Source: an uncultured Clostridia bacterium (GTDB lineage Bacteria > Bacillota_A > Clostridia > Oscillospirales > Oscillospiraceae). From it: a DNA stretch of 8,781 nt. The notes under the pieces are model-generated. The model searched no databases. It saw only the letters and a program-made list of their open reading frames with translations, and had not been told where the DNA came from. The stretch covers positions 1 to 8,781 of the forward strand of contig CAMZJG010000034.1 in NCBI GenBank assembly GCA_947307505.1. The letters are read 5' to 3'. Of the stretch, positions 5,826 to 8,781 are shown piece by piece. Numbering within the stretch: position 1 is the stretch's first letter; every line of letters starts with the position of its first letter. The position numbers were made by a program, and so were the translations under genes.

Positions 5826-6962
5826 ATGATCTATCTGGATAACGCGGCCACCACAAAGCCCTGCCGGGAGGCGGCCGAGACCGTGGCAAAGGCCATGACC
5901 GAGCTCTGGGGAAACCCCTCCGCGGGCCACGCCCCGGGGCGGGAGGCCAGGGCGGCTCTGGATCAGGCCAGGGAGCAGGTGCTGAAGGCCCTGGGTCCCG
6001 GGGGAGAGAAGGGGAGCCTGACCTTTACCTCCGGCGGCACGGAGGCGGATAATCTGGCCCTTTTCGGCGCGGCAAAGAAGCAGATCCACCGGGGCAGGCA
6101 CATCATCAGCTCGAAGGCGGAGCATGAGGCGGTGCTGAAATGCCTGGAGGAACTGAAGGCGGAAGGATGGTCGGTGACCCTGCTGGATCCGGACGCCTCC
6201 GGCCGCATCCCCGCGGAGGCGGTGGGGGAGGCTCTGCAGCCGGATACGGTCCTGGTGAGCCTGATGCTGGTGAACAATGAGACCGGCGGCATCACCGATA
6301 TTCCTCGTATTGCGGAGCTGCTGAGGGAGCGGGGTTCCCGCGCCCTTCTCCATACGGACGCGGTGCAGGCTTTTCTGAAGCTGCCCTTCAGCCCGGCGAG
6401 CCTGGGGGCGGATCTCATCACCCTCAGCTCCCATAAGATCTGCGGCCCCAAGGGGGCGGGAGCCCTCTGGTGCCGGACCGGCCTGCGTCTGCCTCCCCTG
6501 CTCCGGGGCGGCGGTCAGGAGGGAGGTCTTCGCTCCGGTACGGAGCCCATGCCTGCCATCCTGGGCTTCGGAGCGGCGGCGGAGGCGATCTCCGCCGGGA
6601 AGGACCATGCCGCCCGCTATGCCGCTCTGCGGCAGATCCTGACAGAAGAACTGCCCGGAGCTCTGTTCCTGGGGGATCCGGAAGCCTGCGCGCCCCATAT
6701 CTGCAGCCTTTCCTTCCCCGGAGCCAGGGCGGAGCCGCTGATGAACGAGCTGGACAGGAAGGGGATCTGTGTCTCCCGGGGTTCCGCCTGCGCGCGGGGC
6801 CGACGGAGTCATGTGCTGGAGGCCATGGGGCTTCCGGCAAAGGTGATCGACGGGGCGCTCCGCATCTCCTTCGGTCCCGGGAATACGCCGGAGGAGGTAC
6901 GGGAAGCATGCGCCTGTCTCCGGGAGGCCGTCCGCCGGTACTTTCCCGGCGCGGGAAAGTGA
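5826..6962 (+). CDS. Cysteine desulfurase, NifS/IscS-like class V aminotransferase
   Basis: This PLP enzyme removes sulfur from L-cysteine as a protein persulfide for Fe-S cluster assembly, tRNA thiolation or cofactor synthesis. The 378-aa product starts MIYLDNAATT, the family's standard N-terminus, at ATG 5826. The ribosome binding site is poor (AGGGA at 5810-5814, 11 nt away), and the open frame further upstream is not conserved-looking. Key residues are His100 (SKAEHEAV), Asp178 (HTDAVQ), Lys204 (SSHKICGPKG) as the PLP lysine, R-S-G-T at 236-239, and Cys322 in SRGSACARG as the persulfide cysteine. It is monocistronic, divergent from hpr-mtaB, and ends in a terminator that begins inside the last codons. 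No scaffold (IscU/NifU) or ThiI gene is adjacent, so the acceptor is unknown. NifS, IscS and a ThiI-partner desulfurase cannot be told apart here. Confidence 0.93.
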   Translation: MIYLDNAATTKPCREAAETVAKAMTELWGNPSAGHAPGREARAALDQAREQVLKALGPGGEKGSLTFTSGGTEADNLALFGAAKKQIHRGRHIISSKAEHEAVLKCLEELKAEGWSVTLLDPDASGRIPAEAVGEALQPDTVLVSLMLVNNETGGITDIPRIAELLRERGSRALLHTDAVQAFLKLPFSPASLGADLITLSSHKICGPKGAGALWCRTGLRLPPLLRGGGQEGGLRSGTEPMPAILGFGAAAEAISAGKDHAARYAALRQILTEELPGALFLGDPEACAPHICSLSFPGARAEPLMNELDRKGICVSRGSACARGRRSHVLEAMGLPAKVIDGALRISFGPGNTPEEVREACACLREAVRRYFPGAGK

Positions 6963-6970
6963 TTTATTTC
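6940..6970 (+). terminator. Rho-independent terminator overlapping the desulfurase stop codon
   Basis: A 9-bp perfect stem, ACTTTCCCG (6940-6948) pairing with CGGGAAAGT (6952-6960), has a GCG loop and is followed by GATTTATTTC. The stem includes the last six codons, and its last base is the T of the TGA stop (6960-6962). The U-tract is interrupted, so efficiency is uncertain. Confidence 0.65.
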
Positions 6971-7002
6971 GCTGAATGAGAGAAGAATTCCCCCGGGATG
7001 TA

Positions 7003-7031
7003 TTGCAAGTTTCCTCCATCTATGATAGTAT
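7003..7031 (+). promoter_or_regulatory. Promoter of the hom-aspartokinase operon
   Basis: TTGCAA (7003-7008), a 17-bp spacer and TAGTAT (7026-7031), preceded by TGA (7023-7025), form an extended -10 promoter. The predicted start is near 7038, about 40 nt before the GTG start. The leader is too short for a T-box, lysine or SAM riboswitch. Confidence 0.65.
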
Positions 7032-7077
7032 CATCAAATCCACACGGCTGGGATAAGAGATATATAGGAAAGCACAG

Positions 7078-8208
7078 GTGACAAGCATGGTATCAATCGC
7101 AATTCTCGGATTTGGGATCGTGGGGTCCGGCGTAGCAGGCGTACTGACGAAGAATCGGGAGCAGGTCGACGCTGCCGCCGGAGACGCCGTGCGGCTGAAA
7201 TATATCGTGGATGTGCGGGATTTTCCCGATAGTCCTTTCGCTCCCCTGCTCACTAAGGATTTTTCCGTCGTGGAGAGGGATCCCGACGTCCGGGTGGTGG
7301 TGGAGACCATCGGCGGCTGCGGCGTCGCCCTGGAGTTCACCCGCAGGGCCATTCTGGCCGGGAAGCATGTGGTGACCTCCAACAAAGCTCTGGTGGCCGC
7401 CCACGGGCGTGAGCTGCTGGAGCTGGCAAAGCTGCATAATGTGAATTATTTCTTCGAGGCCAGCGTAGGCGGGGGCATCCCCGTTCTCCGGCCCCTGAAG
7501 TTCGACCTGGCGGGGAACCGGATCACCTGCATCCGGGGCATCCTCAACGGCACCACCAATTATATCCTTACCGCCATGCGGGAGGAGAAGCTGAGCCTGG
7601 AGGAGGCCCTGCGCAGCGCCCAGTCCAAAGGGTACGCCGAAGCCAATCCCACGGACGACCTGAACGGCATGGACGCCGCCCGGAAGCTGGCCATCCTGTC
7701 CGACCTGGCCTGGGGCCGGGAGGTCCGGGCTGAGGAGATCAGTCGGGAGGGGATCCAGAACGTCAGTCTGAAGGACGTGGAGTGCGCCGCCCGTCTGGGA
7801 GGCAAGCTGAAGCTCATCTGCGAGGCTAAGCTCCTGCCGGAGGGCGGGATGACGGCCTTTGTCGCCCCCCAGGTGGTGATGCCCGACAGTATGCTCTATG
7901 CCGTGGACGAGGCGTTCAACGCCGTGCTGATCACCGGCAACGCCGTGGGAGACGTAATGTTCTACGGCACCGGCGCGGGGAGCGAGCCCACCGCCAGCGC
8001 CGTGGTGGGGGATGTGCTGGACGCCGTTCGGCACATGGGCAAACGCAGGGACATAAGCTGGTCCGGGGACCCGGCGGCCCTCAGCGATCCCATGGCGGTG
8101 AGCGGGCGCTGGTATGTGCGGCGGGGAGACGTCGCCGCCATCGCGGAAGAACGTCCTGCGGGATCGATGGGGGAGGACGCCGCCTGTTACCGGGTTCTGG
8201 AAAAATGA
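7078..8208 (+). CDS. hom: Homoserine dehydrogenase without an ACT domain
   Basis: Hom reduces aspartate semialdehyde to homoserine with NAD(P)H, the branch point to threonine and methionine. The 376-aa product most likely starts at GTG 7078: AGGAAAG (7066-7072) is 5 nt before it but 14 nt before the in-frame ATG at 7087. It shows the Rossmann motif GFGIVG (residues 11-16), VVTSNKALVA (98-107, with Lys103), EASVGGGIPVL (127-137), GILNGTTNYIL (154-164), EANPTDDLNGMDAARKL (188-204, with catalytic-type Asp199 and Lys203) and YGTGAG..PTASAV near 296-309. Family members such as Bacillus Hom run to about 430 aa and carry a C-terminal ACT domain. Here only some 30 residues follow GRWYVR (about 344-349), so the ACT domain is absent or a remnant. 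The gene is followed 47 nt later by aspartokinase, the first enzyme of the same pathway. Confidence 0.95.
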   Translation: MTSMVSIAILGFGIVGSGVAGVLTKNREQVDAAAGDAVRLKYIVDVRDFPDSPFAPLLTKDFSVVERDPDVRVVVETIGGCGVALEFTRRAILAGKHVVTSNKALVAAHGRELLELAKLHNVNYFFEASVGGGIPVLRPLKFDLAGNRITCIRGILNGTTNYILTAMREEKLSLEEALRSAQSKGYAEANPTDDLNGMDAARKLAILSDLAWGREVRAEEISREGIQNVSLKDVECAARLGGKLKLICEAKLLPEGGMTAFVAPQVVMPDSMLYAVDEAFNAVLITGNAVGDVMFYGTGAGSEPTASAVVGDVLDAVRHMGKRRDISWSGDPAALSDPMAVSGRWYVRRGDVAAIAEERPAGSMGEDAACYRVLEK

Positions 8209-8216
8209 GAAGAGCG

Positions 8217-8233
8217 AACCGTGGCACACGGTT
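8217..8233 (+). other. Stem-loop in the hom-aspartokinase spacer
   Basis: A perfect 7-bp inverted repeat, AACCGTG and CACGGTT around GCA, lies 8 nt after the hom stop and 5 nt before the aspartokinase ribosome binding site (8239-8246). No U-tract follows, so it is not an intrinsic terminator. It could stabilise the mRNA or tune translation of the downstream gene. Confidence 0.5.
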
Positions 8234-8255
8234 GAAATAAGGTGGGATCAGAACA

Positions 8256-8781
8256 ATGCTTATCGTACAGAAATTCGGCGGCAGCTCCGTTGCGGATGCC
8301 GCCAAGCTCCGGCGGGTGGCCGGGATCATCGCGGATGCGAAGAAAGCCGGCAACGACGTCATCGTCGTCCTCTCCGCCCAGGGAGATACCACCGACGATC
8401 TGATTGCGAAAGCGCATGAGATCAGTCCGGAGCCCAACCGCCGCGAGCTGGATATGCTCATGGTCACCGGGGAGCAGATCTCCATTTCCCTCTGCGCCAT
8501 GGCGCTGCAGGAGATGGGGATTCCCGCCATCTCTCTGCTGGGGTGGCAGGTGCGTCTGCGCACCAATTCGGAATACGGCAGCGCCCGGATCCGCAGCCTG
8601 GATACGGAACGCATCCAGCAGGAGCTGGACCAGGGCAAGGTGGTCCTGGTGGCGGGGTTCCAGGGCGTCAACCGCAGGGGGGATATGACCACCCTGGGCC
8701 GGGGCGGGAGCGATACCACCGCCGTAGCCATCGCGGCGAAGATGCACGCGGACCTCTGCCAGATCTATACGGACGTGGAGG
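8256..8781 (+). CDS. Aspartokinase, N-terminal part, 3' end cut by window
   Basis: Aspartokinase phosphorylates aspartate, the first step toward lysine, threonine and methionine. The first 175 codons are present, starting MLIVQKFGGSSV at ATG 8256, with AAGGTGGG (8239-8246) 9 nt upstream. Amino-acid-kinase marks are KFGGSS (residues 6-11), VVLSAQGDTTDDLI (37-50), TGEQIS (71-76), the region AISLLGWQ (91-98), and TLGRGGSDTTA (146-156). The family usually has about 400 residues with tandem C-terminal ACT domains, which would lie beyond the window edge, so its feedback class (lysine or threonine sensitive) cannot be judged. It probably shares a transcript with hom. The start (KFGGSS near residue 6) fits a stand-alone kinase; whether the missing 3' part carries a fused domain cannot be seen. 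Confidence 0.95.
   Translation, partial: MLIVQKFGGSSVADAAKLRRVAGIIADAKKAGNDVIVVLSAQGDTTDDLIAKAHEISPEPNRRELDMLMVTGEQISISLCAMALQEMGIPAISLLGWQVRLRTNSEYGSARIRSLDTERIQQELDQGKVVLVAGFQGVNRRGDMTTLGRGGSDTTAVAIAAKMHADLCQIYTDVE

Noticed and set aside
5815..5829. Four-codon leader ORF (ATG AAG CGG ATA TGA) overlapping the desulfurase start as ATGA
   Set aside because: Its ATG directly abuts the AGGGA element with no spacing, so translation is unlikely. Too short to support.
5739..7019. Long N-terminal extension in frame with the HPr-like protein
   Set aside because: It runs antisense to the cysteine desulfurase. A strong AAGGAGGG site and a consensus promoter place the real start at 5738.
6963..7077. 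Possible T-box, SAM or lysine riboswitch upstream of hom
   Set aside because: The predicted leader is only about 40 nt and shows no terminator/antiterminator pair or T-box-like motif.

Overview
The window looks like chromosomal core DNA from a GC-rich member of the Bacillota, probably class Clostridia. The reasons are the clostridial type of class A penicillin-binding protein, an HPr-family protein without the catalytic histidine, consensus sigma-A promoters, strong AGGAGG-like ribosome binding sites, and short Rho-independent terminators. No mobile element, CRISPR array, rRNA or tRNA gene is visible. The genus cannot be fixed from sequence alone.

Layout, left to right. (1) Positions 1-1565 (+) hold the C-terminal part of a PBP1A-type transpeptidase with a repeat-containing and acidic, Pro/Gly-rich tail. 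(2) The 323-bp gap at 1566-1888 is not empty. It holds two near-identical GC-rich terminator hairpins in opposite orientation and, between them, an independent 26-codon membrane-peptide gene with its own extended -10 promoter and ribosome binding site. (3) Positions 1889-4124 (-) hold a serC-serA operon for the first two steps of serine synthesis from 3-phosphoglycerate, driven by a near-consensus promoter whose -35 box contains the stop codon of the gene upstream. (4) Positions 4228-5738 (-) hold a small HPr-like gene tightly coupled to mtaB, a tRNA methylthiotransferase. (5) A compact divergent promoter region (5751-5801) has overlapping -10 boxes on the two strands. It serves hpr-mtaB leftwards and a cysteine desulfurase (5826-6962) rightwards. 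(6) From 7003 (+) comes a separate promoter, then homoserine dehydrogenase without an ACT domain (7078-8208) and the start of aspartokinase (8256 to the window edge).

How the genes fit together. The themes are amino-acid synthesis (serine; the aspartate family) and sulfur/Fe-S-dependent tRNA modification. Serine is the precursor of cysteine. The desulfurase takes sulfur from cysteine for Fe-S clusters and thiolation, and MtaB is an enzyme with two Fe-S clusters that inserts sulfur into tRNA. This link is inference from neighbourhood and known family roles.

The least ordinary parts are the small membrane-peptide gene within the crossed terminators, the His-less HPr paralogue joined to mtaB, and the overlapping divergent promoter. 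The enzymes are otherwise ordinary housekeeping genes. I did not find a clearly new multi-gene system.
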